This document shows positions 16,780 through 25,101 of a stretch of DNA of 64,000 nucleotides, piece by piece. The stretch comes from Streptomyces shenzhenensis (GTDB taxonomy: Bacteria > Actinomycetota > Actinomycetes > Streptomycetales > Streptomycetaceae). A model generated the notes under the pieces. The model did not search any database and was not told the DNA's origin. It saw nothing but the letters and a program-made list of their open reading frames with translations. How positions within the stretch are numbered: position 1 is the stretch's first letter; every line of letters starts with the position of its first letter. A program made the translations under genes and the position numbers. The stretch lies in contig NZ_JAJONF010000008.1 in assembly GCF_021462265.1 (NCBI RefSeq), positions 186,001-250,000 on the forward strand, written 5' to 3'.

Positions 16780-19700
16780 CTACGCTGCCCGGTACGCCTC
16801 CGTCAGCTTCTCCACCGCCGCCGCGTACCTGCCGGTCAGCAGCAGGTGGTCCGCGTCGGCGAAGGGCTTCGAGACGGCCGCCGTGAGCGACTGCCCGGCC
16901 TTCGCCTGGACCAGCAGCCGCGCCTCGGTGACCAGCTTCCGGCCGGCCGGGCCGGAACCCGCCCGTTCAGCCGCCCTCGCCGCCGCGCCGAGCGCCTTCA
17001 GGGTGGCCTCGCCGCCCTTGGGCGCCTTCGTCAGGGTGGTCAGCCCCCAGCCGTACGGGTACTGCGGGTCGTACGACGCGTCGCCCACGTTGATCGGCAG
17101 CTGCGCCTCGGACTTCGGCCAGGTGACCGGGAGCTGACCGGTGAAGGCCTTCCTGCCGTAGAGCACGTCGGCCACCCCGTCGCCCTCCGTGCCCGGCAGC
17201 CAGGACGCCACCAGGGCGTCGATCTCGCCGAGTTGGCCGCCGATCAGCTGCGGCCGTCCGGAGACGACCAGCACCGCGCACTTCATGGCCGCGCACACCT
17301 TGTCCACGGCCGCCCGGTCGGCGGCGGACAGCACCAGGTCGTTGCCGTTGCCGACGTCTCCGACGCCCTCGGCGTACGGGGTCTCGCCGACCACGACCAC
17401 ACCCACGTCGTAGCCGCTCGTCGGCGCCGAGGCGTCCTGGGAGTAGGTGACGTCTCCCCCGGCGTTCCTCATGCCCTGGAGGATGGTGGTGCCGGTGGTG
17501 TGGGTGCCGGAGGCGCCCTGCCAGGTGATGGTCCAGCCGCCGGTCTGGTTGCCGAGGTCGTCGGCGTCGGACCCGGCCACGTACACCTTCTGGGACTTCT
17601 TCAGGGGCAGGACGCCACCGGAGTTCTTCAGCAGCACCTGCGACTCGGCGGCCGCCTGCCGGGCGACGGCCCGGTGCGCGGTGGAGCCGATCCTCGCGGC
17701 GCCGGACGTGTCGGTGTACGGGTGCTCGAAGAGGCCCAGCTTGAACTTCTGGGTGAGGATGCGGGACACCGCGTCGTCGACGCGCTGTTCGGTGACGCGG
17801 CCGGCCTTCACCTCGTCGATCAGGGTCGAGCTGAAGTCCTTGTAGCCGTAGGGGACCATCATCATGTCGACGCCCGCGTCGACGGCCGTGCGGACGTGGG
17901 CGGCGTAGTCGCCGGGGAGCTGGTCGATGGCGTTCCAGTCGCTGATCACGAAGCCCTTGAAGCCCATCCGGCCCTTGAGCACCCCGGTGATCATGTCGGC
18001 CCGGGCGTGCATCTTCACCGGGCCCTGGCCGTCCCCGACGATCTCCAGGGACGAGTACGAGGGCATGACGCTGCCGATGCCCCGGTCGACGGCGGTCCGG
18101 TACGGCGCCAGGTGGATCGCCTCCAGCTGCTGCCGGGTGACCGTGGTGACGCCCTGGTCGATGGTGTAGGTCCCGGTCGTGGACGAGCCGTACGCGGTGC
18201 CGCCGTCGCCGACGAAGTGCTTGGCGGTGGCCAGGACCTTGTCGGCGTCCTTCAGGTCGCGTCCGTCCGCGCGCCCCTGGAGGCCCTGGATGACGGTCTC
18301 CATGGTCTTCACCAGCGCCGGGTCCTCGCCGAAGGACTCGTAGGAGCGGCCCCAGCGTTCGTCACGGGTGACGCAGAGGCAGGGTGCGAAGTCCCAGGAG
18401 ACGCCGGTCGCGCGGACCTCGGACGCGGTCACCGCGCCGGTCCGCTCGGCGAGCCGGGGATCGCGGGTGGCGCCGATGCCGATGTTGTGCGGCATGATCG
18501 TGGCGCCGGCCAGGTTGTTGTGGCCGTGCACGGCGTCGGCGCCGTAGATCAGCGGGATCTGGAACCGGGTGGCCTGCGCCCGGAGCTGGAAGTCGTCGAT
18601 CATCCGCGCCCAGGCCGCGGGCGTGTTGGGCGTGGGCGTCGAGCCGCCGCCGGAGAGCAGCGAGCCCAGGTCGTACGCGGTGACGTCACCGCCGCTGCCC
18701 ACGGCCCCGCGTTCGGCCTGGGTCATCTGGCCGGCCTTCTCCTGAAGGGACATCCGGGCGAGGAGGTCGGCGACCCGCTTCCGCACCGGCAGTCTGGTGT
18801 CCAGATAGGGCAGTCCGTGGGCGTCGATGACGACCTGCGGGGTCTCGGCGGGGGCCTTGGCGCCGGTGACCGTGAGCTTCAGCGGGACGGTCTCGGCCGG
18901 TTCGGCGGACCGGTCCCGCAGCGTCGGCACCTCGACGGTCCGCGTGGCCCCGGAGGCCGTGCCCGCGGGGAAGGTGAGGGTGCCGGAGACGGGGGCGTAG
19001 TCCTTGCCCGCGCCGGCGGTCCCGCCCGTCGTCTCGTACGCGACGGTGACCGGGTCGTCGAGCGGGGCGGATCCGGTGGTCGCGACGGTGACCTTCACGG
19101 TCGCCGTGCCGCCCTCCCTGACCGGGTAGACGGCCGCGTCCGTGCTGACGGAGGCCCGCAGCGCCTGGTCCGCCTTGCCGTACAGCTCGACGTCGTCCAT
19201 GGCGAACCGGCCCTGGACCCCGACGGGGAGGGTGACCGCGTAGCCCCACATCTGGGTGAGGCCGAGGACGTGGTCGATGCCGCCGACGGGCTGGTAGTCG
19301 GTCCGGTACACGAAGTCGGTGAACGGGATCTCGATCTGCTTCCAGCCGGAGAAGTCGTCGGTGAACGACGTCGTCCACAGCTCCGAGGCCTCGCCGTTCG
19401 CACCGCCGTCCTTGATCTCGAAGGCGACCTTCCCGCCGTTGTCCTGGCCGTCCCACCAGAAGCGGATGCCCTGGTGGGCGGACCAGTCGTGGGCGGGTTC
19501 GGTGGCGGCGAAGTCGTGGGTGAAGCCGCCGTAGCCGCTGATGTCGTAGGTCCCGGAGAGGACCTTGGCTCCCTCGGGGGCGTCGGCGCGGTCGGCGAAC
19601 CGGAGCGCGGGCGGGTCGTCGCTGTCGCTTCCCCAGGTGAAGATGCCCTCGGCGGGCTGGGAGGCGAAGGGGACCTCGCCCTCGAAGCGGTCGACGGGGG

Positions 19701-19800
19701 TGGGGGCCGGGTCGGCGGCGCCGGCGGCGGCATCGGCGGCCGACAGCGGGATCAGGGCTGCGAGCAGGGCGGTGGAGACGAGCAGGGCGGTTCTTGCCAT
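16780..19800 (-). CDS. Secreted glycoside hydrolase family 3 beta-glucosidase-like enzyme
   Basis: A roughly 1006-residue exported enzyme. Order: signal peptide (MARTALLVSTALLAALIPLSAADA); a CBM11-like jelly-roll module (about 30-205, RFEGEVPFASQPAEGIFTWG); a Calx-beta-like module (about 210-310, VREGGTATVKVTV); the GH3 N-terminal barrel with GADAVHGHNN, KHFVGDG and the nucleophile region GFVISDWNAID, Asp about residue 621; and the GH3 C-terminal domain (LLKNSGGVLPLKK to YPYGWGL). A short helical tail closes the protein. It likely trims beta-glucosides or beta-glucan oligomers outside the cell. ATG 19800 has AGGGAAGG just upstream. The divergent GH30 gene suggests a shared polysaccharide substrate. 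Confidence 0.9.
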   Translation of the reverse strand: MARTALLVSTALLAALIPLSAADAAAGAADPAPTPVDRFEGEVPFASQPAEGIFTWGSDSDDPPALRFADRADAPEGAKVLSGTYDISGYGGFTHDFAATEPAHDWSAHQGIRFWWDGQDNGGKVAFEIKDGGANGEASELWTTSFTDDFSGWKQIEIPFTDFVYRTDYQPVGGIDHVLGLTQMWGYAVTLPVGVQGRFAMDDVELYGKADQALRASVSTDAAVYPVREGGTATVKVTVATTGSAPLDDPVTVAYETTGGTAGAGKDYAPVSGTLTFPAGTASGATRTVEVPTLRDRSAEPAETVPLKLTVTGAKAPAETPQVVIDAHGLPYLDTRLPVRKRVADLLARMSLQEKAGQMTQAERGAVGSGGDVTAYDLGSLLSGGGSTPTPNTPAAWARMIDDFQLRAQATRFQIPLIYGADAVHGHNNLAGATIMPHNIGIGATRDPRLAERTGAVTASEVRATGVSWDFAPCLCVTRDERWGRSYESFGEDPALVKTMETVIQGLQGRADGRDLKDADKVLATAKHFVGDGGTAYGSSTTGTYTIDQGVTTVTRQQLEAIHLAPYRTAVDRGIGSVMPSYSSLEIVGDGQGPVKMHARADMITGVLKGRMGFKGFVISDWNAIDQLPGDYAAHVRTAVDAGVDMMMVPYGYKDFSSTLIDEVKAGRVTEQRVDDAVSRILTQKFKLGLFEHPYTDTSGAARIGSTAHRAVARQAAAESQVLLKNSGGVLPLKKSQKVYVAGSDADDLGNQTGGWTITWQGASGTHTTGTTILQGMRNAGGDVTYSQDASAPTSGYDVGVVVVGETPYAEGVGDVGNGNDLVLSAADRAAVDKVCAAMKCAVLVVSGRPQLIGGQLGEIDALVASWLPGTEGDGVADVLYGRKAFTGQLPVTWPKSEAQLPINVGDASYDPQYPYGWGLTTLTKAPKGGEATLKALGAAARAAERAGSGPAGRKLVTEARLLVQAKAGQSLTAAVSKPFADADHLLLTGRYAAAVEKLTEAYRAA

Positions 19801-19921
19801 GGACCTTCCCTCGACTCTCTGGTTCACTCGGGGCTCTCACAGTTCACTCATGGCTTAGATCACGTCGTGAGTTAACTAACGGCTCGCACCCCCGTCAAGA
19901 CGTCCCGTCAGGAAGGGCGAT

Positions 19922-21793
19922 GTGTCCATGAGAAGCACCCCCCACGCACTGCGCCTGCTGCTGGCCGGCCTGCTCACCGCGGCCGGCTTCAGCGCCGTCG
20001 TGCCCCCGGCGCACGCGGCCGGTGAGCAGGTCACCGCGTACCTCACCACCACCGACGACTCCGCGGGACGCCATGTCACCCGCGGGCTGCAGGCGCAGAC
20101 GCCGTTCGCCTTCCAGTCCGGGACCGGGGGCGGCGGCACGAACATCACGGTCGACGAGAACACCCGCTACCAGACCTTCACCGGCGGCGGCGCGTCCTTC
20201 ACGGACACCGCGGCCTGGCTGATGAACAGCAGCGGGGCGCTGTCCCAGGCCACCCGGGACGCCACCATGCAGAAGCTGTTCTCGCCGACGAACGGGATCG
20301 GGCTGTCGTTCCTGCGCAATCCGATGGGCGCCTCGGACCTGGCGCGGTACGGGTACACCTACGACGACGTACCCGCCGGGCAGACCGACCCCAGCCTGAA
20401 CGGCTTCTCCATCGCGCACGACCTGGCGGACGTCGTGCCGCTCACCAGGCAGGCGCTCCAACTGAACCCCTCTCTGACTGTCATGGCCTCGCCATGGACG
20501 GCGCCGGCCTGGATGAAGGACAGCGGCTCGCTCAACGGGGGCTGGCTCAAGTCGGAGGACTACGCCGCCTACGCCGCGTACTTCGTGAAGTACCTCCAGG
20601 CCTACCAGGCCCAGGGCGTCAACGTCTCCTACGTCACCCCGCAGAACGAACCCACCTGCTGTTCCGGCTACCCGTCGATGAGCTGGAACGCCTCCGGCCT
20701 GCAGTACTTCCTCAAGAACGACCTGCTGCCGCAGCTCCAGTCGGCCGGCCTGTCCACCAAGGTCCTGGCCCACGACTGGAACTGGGACGTGTACGACTCC
20801 TACGCGGCCGCCCTCGTCGACGACCCGGCGATCCGCGACCACCCGAACTTCGGCGGGATCGCCTGGCACGGCTACGGCGGCGACGTCTCCGAGCAGACCA
20901 CCGTGCACGACAAGTACCCCACGCTGGACGCCTTCGGCACCGAGCACTCCGGCGGCACCTGGGTCGCCGACCAGCAGAAGGAGGACATGTCCAACATCAT
21001 CGACTACACCCGCAACTGGGCAAAGTCGGTGACCAAGTGGTCGCTGGCCGTGGACCAGAACATGGGCCCGCACAACGGCGGCTGCGGCACCTGCACCGGT
21101 CTGATCACCGTGCACAACGGGGACGGCGCGAGCGGGACCGTCGACTACACCGTCGAGTACTACGACATGGGCCACCTGACCAAGTTCGTGCGGCCCGGCG
21201 CCCAGCGGATCGCCTCCACCGCGTCCAGCGCCGTGCCGAACGTGGCCTGGCGCAACCCGGACGGCTCGAAGGCGCTGATCGCCTACAACGACTCGTCCAG
21301 CGCGCAGACGGTGACCATCAACTGGGGTGCGCAGCACGCCACTTACTCGCTCCCCGGGAAGACCTCGGCGACCTTCACCTGGTCCGGCACCCAGTCGGGC
21401 GGCGCCGCGCGGACCGGCGCGTTCGTGGGGCTCGCGAGCAAGTGCCTGGACGTGGCGGGCGGTTCGAGCGCGAACGGCACGGCCGTCCAGCTCTACGACT
21501 GCAACGGCACCACCGCCCAGCAGTGGACGGTGGGAACCGACGGGACCGTCCAGGCGCTCGGCAAGTGTCTGGACGTGACGTCCGGTTCGACGGCGGACGG
21601 GGCGAAGGTGCAGTTGTACGACTGCAACGGAACCGGTGCGCAACAGTGGTCGTACAACTCGTCCACCGGTGATGTCGTGAACACGGCGGCGAACAAGTGC
21701 CTGGACGTCACCGACAACTCGTCGGCGAACGGGGCCAGGGCACAGATCTGGTCCTGCACGGGTGCCGCCAACCAGAAGTGGCATCTGCAGTAG
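19922..21793 (+). CDS. Secreted glycoside hydrolase family 30 enzyme with ricin-type lectin domain
   Basis: A 623-residue exported GH30 enzyme. A signal peptide (ending PPAHAAGE) is followed by a TIM barrel and side beta domain (about 50-490). The predicted acid/base is Glu243 (VTPQNEPTCC) and the predicted nucleophile Glu341 (FGTEHSGGTW). A C-terminal ricin B/CBM13 trefoil (about 497-623) has three CLDV...QLYDCNG-type repeats with QQW or QKW motifs. GH30 members cleave beta-1,6-glucan, beta-1,6-galactan or glucuronoxylan; the exact substrate cannot be read from sequence. AGGAAGG (19910-19916) serves GTG 19922 or ATG 19928. The stop codon overlaps the ribosome site of the next gene. Confidence 0.9.
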   Translation: MSMRSTPHALRLLLAGLLTAAGFSAVVPPAHAAGEQVTAYLTTTDDSAGRHVTRGLQAQTPFAFQSGTGGGGTNITVDENTRYQTFTGGGASFTDTAAWLMNSSGALSQATRDATMQKLFSPTNGIGLSFLRNPMGASDLARYGYTYDDVPAGQTDPSLNGFSIAHDLADVVPLTRQALQLNPSLTVMASPWTAPAWMKDSGSLNGGWLKSEDYAAYAAYFVKYLQAYQAQGVNVSYVTPQNEPTCCSGYPSMSWNASGLQYFLKNDLLPQLQSAGLSTKVLAHDWNWDVYDSYAAALVDDPAIRDHPNFGGIAWHGYGGDVSEQTTVHDKYPTLDAFGTEHSGGTWVADQQKEDMSNIIDYTRNWAKSVTKWSLAVDQNMGPHNGGCGTCTGLITVHNGDGASGTVDYTVEYYDMGHLTKFVRPGAQRIASTASSAVPNVAWRNPDGSKALIAYNDSSSAQTVTINWGAQHATYSLPGKTSATFTWSGTQSGGAARTGAFVGLASKCLDVAGGSSANGTAVQLYDCNGTTAQQWTVGTDGTVQALGKCLDVTSGSTADGAKVQLYDCNGTGAQQWSYNSSTGDVVNTAANKCLDVTDNSSANGARAQIWSCTGAANQKWHLQ

Positions 21794-21800
21794 GAGCGCC

Positions 21801-22292
21801 GTGAGACGTACGACGGGGGCGGCGGCCGTGCTGGGCACGGCCGCCGGTGCGTTGCTGCTGAGCGGGTGCGGGGCCGTCGATCTGCCGCTGGCCGGAGTGC
21901 AGGCTGGGGCGGACGGGTCCCCGTACGCGCTGATCCGGCCGTGCGGCGACGACCACTACCAGGGGCTCGCGCTCGACGGCTGGGCCAGGGGCACACAGGA
22001 GAGGCCGGTCACCACCGGCTGGGACGCCAAGGGCGAACGGTCCGGGGATGCCCGGTTCCCGCTGTTCTCGCCGCCCGGCACGTGGCGGGCACGGCATCGT
22101 GGGGCACAGAAGCTGCTCCCCCGGCACCACTACACGCTGAGCTTCGGGCACTACGTGACCGGTGACTCGTACAACGGCATCGCCGACTTCACCACCGAAC
22201 AGATCACCGCGCTGCGCCCCGGCCAGGTCTGGGCCGACGGCCGGGTGATGGGCCTCGGCGAGTTCGAGAAGCTCGCCGAGGACTCCTGCTGA
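21801..22292 (+). CDS. Small secreted lipoprotein
   Basis: A 163-residue predicted lipoprotein. The signal sequence RRTTGAAAVLGTAAGALLLSGC ends in the lipobox LSGC, so the mature protein should be lipidated at Cys and held on the outer face of the membrane. The mature part has no recognisable domain. GTG 21801 is preceded by AGGAG (21792-21796), which overlaps the TAG stop of the GH30 gene, so the two are very likely co-transcribed and coupled. A role in binding or signalling for the glycosidase substrate is only suggested by position. It converges on cimA with a 7-base gap. Confidence 0.75.
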   Translation: MRRTTGAAAVLGTAAGALLLSGCGAVDLPLAGVQAGADGSPYALIRPCGDDHYQGLALDGWARGTQERPVTTGWDAKGERSGDARFPLFSPPGTWRARHRGAQKLLPRHHYTLSFGHYVTGDSYNGIADFTTEQITALRPGQVWADGRVMGLGEFEKLAEDSC

Positions 22293-22299
22293 ACCGGGG

Positions 22300-23910
22300 C
22301 TACTCGGCGGGCTCCACGCCCGCGCGCAGCAGGCCATAGGTGTACGCGTCCTCCAGGGCCTGCCAGGAGGCGGCGATGACGTTCTCCGCGACGCCCACCG
22401 TCGACCACTCGCCGCTGCCGTCGGAGGTGGAGATCAGCACGCGGGTGGTGGACTCGGTGCCGTGCTTGCCCTCCAGGATGCGGACCTTGTAGTCGACCAG
22501 GTCCAGCTTGGCGAGCTGCGGGTAGATCTTTTCGAGGGCCACCCGCAGGGCGCGGTCGAGGGCGTTGACCGGGCCGTTGCCCTCGGCCGTGGCGACGATG
22601 CGCTCGCTCTTGGCCCAGAGCTTGACCGTGGCCTCGTTGGCGTGGGTGCCGTCGGGGCGGTCCTCGACGATGGCCCGCCAGGACTCGACCCGGAAGTACG
22701 AGCGCGGCCTGCCCTCGACCTCGGCGCGCAGCAGGAGCTCGAAGGAGGCGTCGGCGGCCTCGTAGGTGTACCCCTGGAGCTCGCGTTCCTTGACTCGCTC
22801 CACCACCCGGCCGACCAGTTCACGGTCGCCGCCGAGGTCGACGCCGAGCTCCTTGCCCTTGAGCTCCACCGAGGCACGGCCGGCCATGTCGGAGACCAGC
22901 ATGCGCATGGTGTTGCCGACCAGGGCCGGATCGGTGTGCTGGTAGAGGTCGGGGTCGACCTTGATCGCGGAGGCGTGCAGGCCGGCCTTGTGCGCGAAGG
23001 CCGAGACTCCCACGTACGGCTGATGCGTCGAGGGCGTCAGGTTGACGACCTCGGCGATGGCGTGCGAGATACGGGTCATCTCGCGGAGCCGGCCCTCGGG
23101 CAGCACCTTCTTGCCGTACTTCAGCTCCAGGGCCGCGACCACCGGGAACAGGTTGGCGTTGCCGACCCGCTCGCCGTAGCCGTTCGCCGTGCACTGGACG
23201 TGGGTGGCGCCGGCGTCGACCGCGGCCAGGGTGTTGGCGACCGCGCAGCCGGTGTCGTCCTGGGCGTGGATGCCGAGCCGGGCCCCGGTGTCCGCGAGGA
23301 CGGTGGAGACGACAGCGTTGACCTGGGCGGGAAGCATGCCGCCGTTGGTGTCGCAGAGGACGACCACGTCGGCGCCGGCCTCGGCGGCGGCCCGGACGAC
23401 GGCCTTCGCGTACTCGGGGTTGGCGCGGTAGCCGTCGAAGAAGTGCTCGCAGTCGACGAAGACCCGGCGGCCCTGGTCCTTCAGGAAGGAGACCGTGTCG
23501 CGGACCATCTCCAGGTTCTCGTCCAGGGTGGTGCGCAGGGCCAGCTCGACATGCCGGTCGTGGGACTTGGCCACCAGGGTGATCACCGGGGCGCCGGACT
23601 CCAGCAGTGCTCTGACCTGGGGGTCCTCCGCCGCCTTGGCGTTCGCCCGGCGGGTGGCGCCGAAGGCGACCAGCTGGGCGTTCCTGAAGTCGATCTCCTG
23701 CTGGGCACGGGCGAAGAACTCGGTGTCCCGGGGGTTGGCGCCCGGCCAGCCGCCCTCGATGAAGCCCACCCCGAAGTCGTCCAGGTGCCGTGCGATGGCC
23801 AGCTTGTCCGCGACGGTGAGGTTGATGCCCTCGCGCTGGGCGCCGTCGCGCAGCGTGGTGTCGAAGACGTGGAACGAGTCGTCCAGCTCGTGGGTTTCCG
23901 TCTCGGTCAT
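22300..23910 (-). CDS. cimA: (R)-citramalate synthase
   Basis: A 536-residue homologue of citramalate synthase, which condenses acetyl-CoA and pyruvate to citramalate, the first step of a threonine-independent route to 2-ketobutyrate and isoleucine. The DRE-TIM catalytic domain shows FDTTLRDGAQREG, the VFVDCEHFFDGYR segment, the metal-site HAQDDTGCAVAN region and GYGERVGNANL. The C-terminal LeuA-dimer-like regulatory domain (about 400-530) ends before EPAE. The length and the GYGERVGNAN motif point to CimA rather than 2-isopropylmalate synthase. ATG 23910 lies about 10 bases after AGGAG. A leader peptide and a terminator precede it, so attenuation by isoleucine is inferred. Confidence 0.9.
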   Translation of the reverse strand: MTETETHELDDSFHVFDTTLRDGAQREGINLTVADKLAIARHLDDFGVGFIEGGWPGANPRDTEFFARAQQEIDFRNAQLVAFGATRRANAKAAEDPQVRALLESGAPVITLVAKSHDRHVELALRTTLDENLEMVRDTVSFLKDQGRRVFVDCEHFFDGYRANPEYAKAVVRAAAEAGADVVVLCDTNGGMLPAQVNAVVSTVLADTGARLGIHAQDDTGCAVANTLAAVDAGATHVQCTANGYGERVGNANLFPVVAALELKYGKKVLPEGRLREMTRISHAIAEVVNLTPSTHQPYVGVSAFAHKAGLHASAIKVDPDLYQHTDPALVGNTMRMLVSDMAGRASVELKGKELGVDLGGDRELVGRVVERVKERELQGYTYEAADASFELLLRAEVEGRPRSYFRVESWRAIVEDRPDGTHANEATVKLWAKSERIVATAEGNGPVNALDRALRVALEKIYPQLAKLDLVDYKVRILEGKHGTESTTRVLISTSDGSGEWSTVGVAENVIAASWQALEDAYTYGLLRAGVEPAE

Positions 23911-24019
23911 GGTCTCAAGGCTCCTGATGTCTTGTCTCGGTCGTACCGGAATGACCGGCTCCACCGTCCCTCCATGGTCCCTCGCGCTCGCCGTCCGGCT
24001 GTAGGTGGGCCGGAAAACG

Positions 24020-24045
24020 AAAAAACCCCTCGCGGGTGCGAGAGG
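24020..24045 (-). terminator. Attenuator terminator in the cimA leader
   Basis: On the minus strand a GC-rich stem (24038-24045 with 24026-24033, one mismatch, loop of 4) is followed by six T residues (24025-24020). Streptomyces rarely uses T-run terminators, so its position 110 bases upstream of cimA ATG marks it as an attenuator. Confidence 0.75.
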
Positions 24046-24100
24046 TCTGCGCGCGGGTCGAGGACGACGATGGCCACCCGTACCTGGTCGTACGTGGTGG

Positions 24101-24151
24101 TCACTGCGGACCGGCGCGCCTGCTGCCAATAATCGTGGCGAACGAGAGCAC
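24101..24151 (-). CDS. Putative cimA leader peptide with tandem ATT Ile codons
   Basis: A 16-codon frame starting GTG at 24151 encodes MLSFATIIGSRRAGPQ and stops at TGA 24101-24103. The two adjacent isoleucine codons are both ATT (24133-24128), a rare isoleucine codon in this GC-rich genome. The stop lies 55 bases upstream of the terminator stem, so a ribosome stalled at ATT-ATT would favour an alternative fold. The design mirrors the ilvB leader at 46849-46890. No clear ribosome site precedes GTG, which is the weak point. Confidence 0.6.
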   Translation of the reverse strand: MLSFATIIGSRRAGPQ

Positions 24152-24248
24152 GGAGGCAGTCTGGCACAGCCCCGCCCCCGGCTCACGCACCGTCTCAGGA
24201 TGCGGTCGCCGCCGAGGCACCGCATGAGACGCCAGCCGCGGCTGAAGG

Positions 24249-24323
24249 CTCACGACTCACGACTCACGACTCACGACTCACGGACGCGGCTCACGGCTCA
24301 CGGCTCACGGCTCACGGACGCGG
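24249..24323. repeat. Composite heptamer tandem repeat
   Basis: Four copies of CTCACGA (24249-24276) and CTCACGGACGCGG (24277-24289) are followed by three copies of CTCACGG (24290-24310) and again CTCACGGACGCGG (24311-24323). It lies in the gap between the cimA leader and the TetR gene. The stretch 24152-24492 holds this repeat and no recognisable gene. Confidence 0.9.
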
Positions 24324-24492
24324 GGTGTTGGACGAAGACGTCGCGCACGCCGCCGGCGTCGCGTCGCCCGGTACCAGGTCACGGGCGCCGGAGAGCAACC
24401 CGGCCGCGCGGCCGCCGGCGCCGGACCGCACGTCGGTGAGCCGGCCCCGCTACGGCGGCGGGAACCTCATCGCGTACGGCCCGGCCGGAAGG

Positions 24493-25092
24493 TCAGGCGT
24501 CCGCGAACAGATCCGCCCGGAGGAACTCGCGCACATGGCCGAGGACCTGCGCGCGGTCCGTGCCGCGCAGCCCGATCGCCACATGGATGGAGAAGCCGTC
24601 GAGCAGGGCGCGCAGGCGGGCGGCGAACCGGTCGGGGTCGACGGGCCGGAACTCGCCGCGCGAGACGCCCTCCGCGAGCAGCGCCACCAGGTCACGGTGC
24701 CAGGCGCCCTCGATGGCGGCCTGCCGGTCGCGGGCCGTGTCGTCGGCGTTCTGCGAGCGGTTCCAGACCTCAAGCCAGAGGGTCCAGTGCGGGTCCCGGT
24801 GCCCGTCGGGCACGTACAGGTCGACGTAGGCGTCGAGGCGGGCGCGGGCGGTGCCGCGCCGGGTGAGCAGCCGGCCGCGCTCGGCGCCCAGCCGGCCCTC
24901 GCTCCACTCCAGGGTCTCCAGCAGCAGTTCGTCCTTGGAGTGGAAGTAGTAGAGGAGATGGCCGCTGCTCATGCCGACCTCGCGGCCGAGCGCGGCCATG
25001 GTCAGCTTCTCCAGGCCCCGTTCGGCGATCATCGACATGGCGGCGGCGAGCACGTCCTCGCGGGGCGGGGCCTGTCTGCGCCCACCGGCCAT
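24493..25092 (-). CDS. TetR-family transcriptional regulator
   Basis: A 199-residue TetR-type repressor. The N-terminal HTH reads DVLAAAMSMIAERGLEKLTMAALGREVGMSSGHLLYYFHSKDELL (about 13-57). The C-terminal ligand domain is longer and hydrophobic (WTLWLEVWNRSQNADDTARDR, GFSIHVAIGLRG). It resembles the class that controls nitrogen-compound catabolism and transport. It follows agmatine deiminase by 9 bases in the same direction and is the last gene of the urease/agmatine operon, so autoregulation of the whole operon is plausible. The ligand is unknown. Confidence 0.88.
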   Translation of the reverse strand: MAGGRRQAPPREDVLAAAMSMIAERGLEKLTMAALGREVGMSSGHLLYYFHSKDELLLETLEWSEGRLGAERGRLLTRRGTARARLDAYVDLYVPDGHRDPHWTLWLEVWNRSQNADDTARDRQAAIEGAWHRDLVALLAEGVSRGEFRPVDPDRFAARLRALLDGFSIHVAIGLRGTDRAQVLGHVREFLRADLFADA

Positions 25093-25101
25093 CTTCCGCT
25101 C

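Noticed and set aside
23907-24167. Frame carrying Val-Ile-Val-Val-Leu codons through the cimA terminator, considered as the leader peptide
   Set aside because: It runs through the terminator and the cimA start with no stop near the stem, so it does not fit the attenuation geometry; the 16-codon frame with ATT-ATT does.
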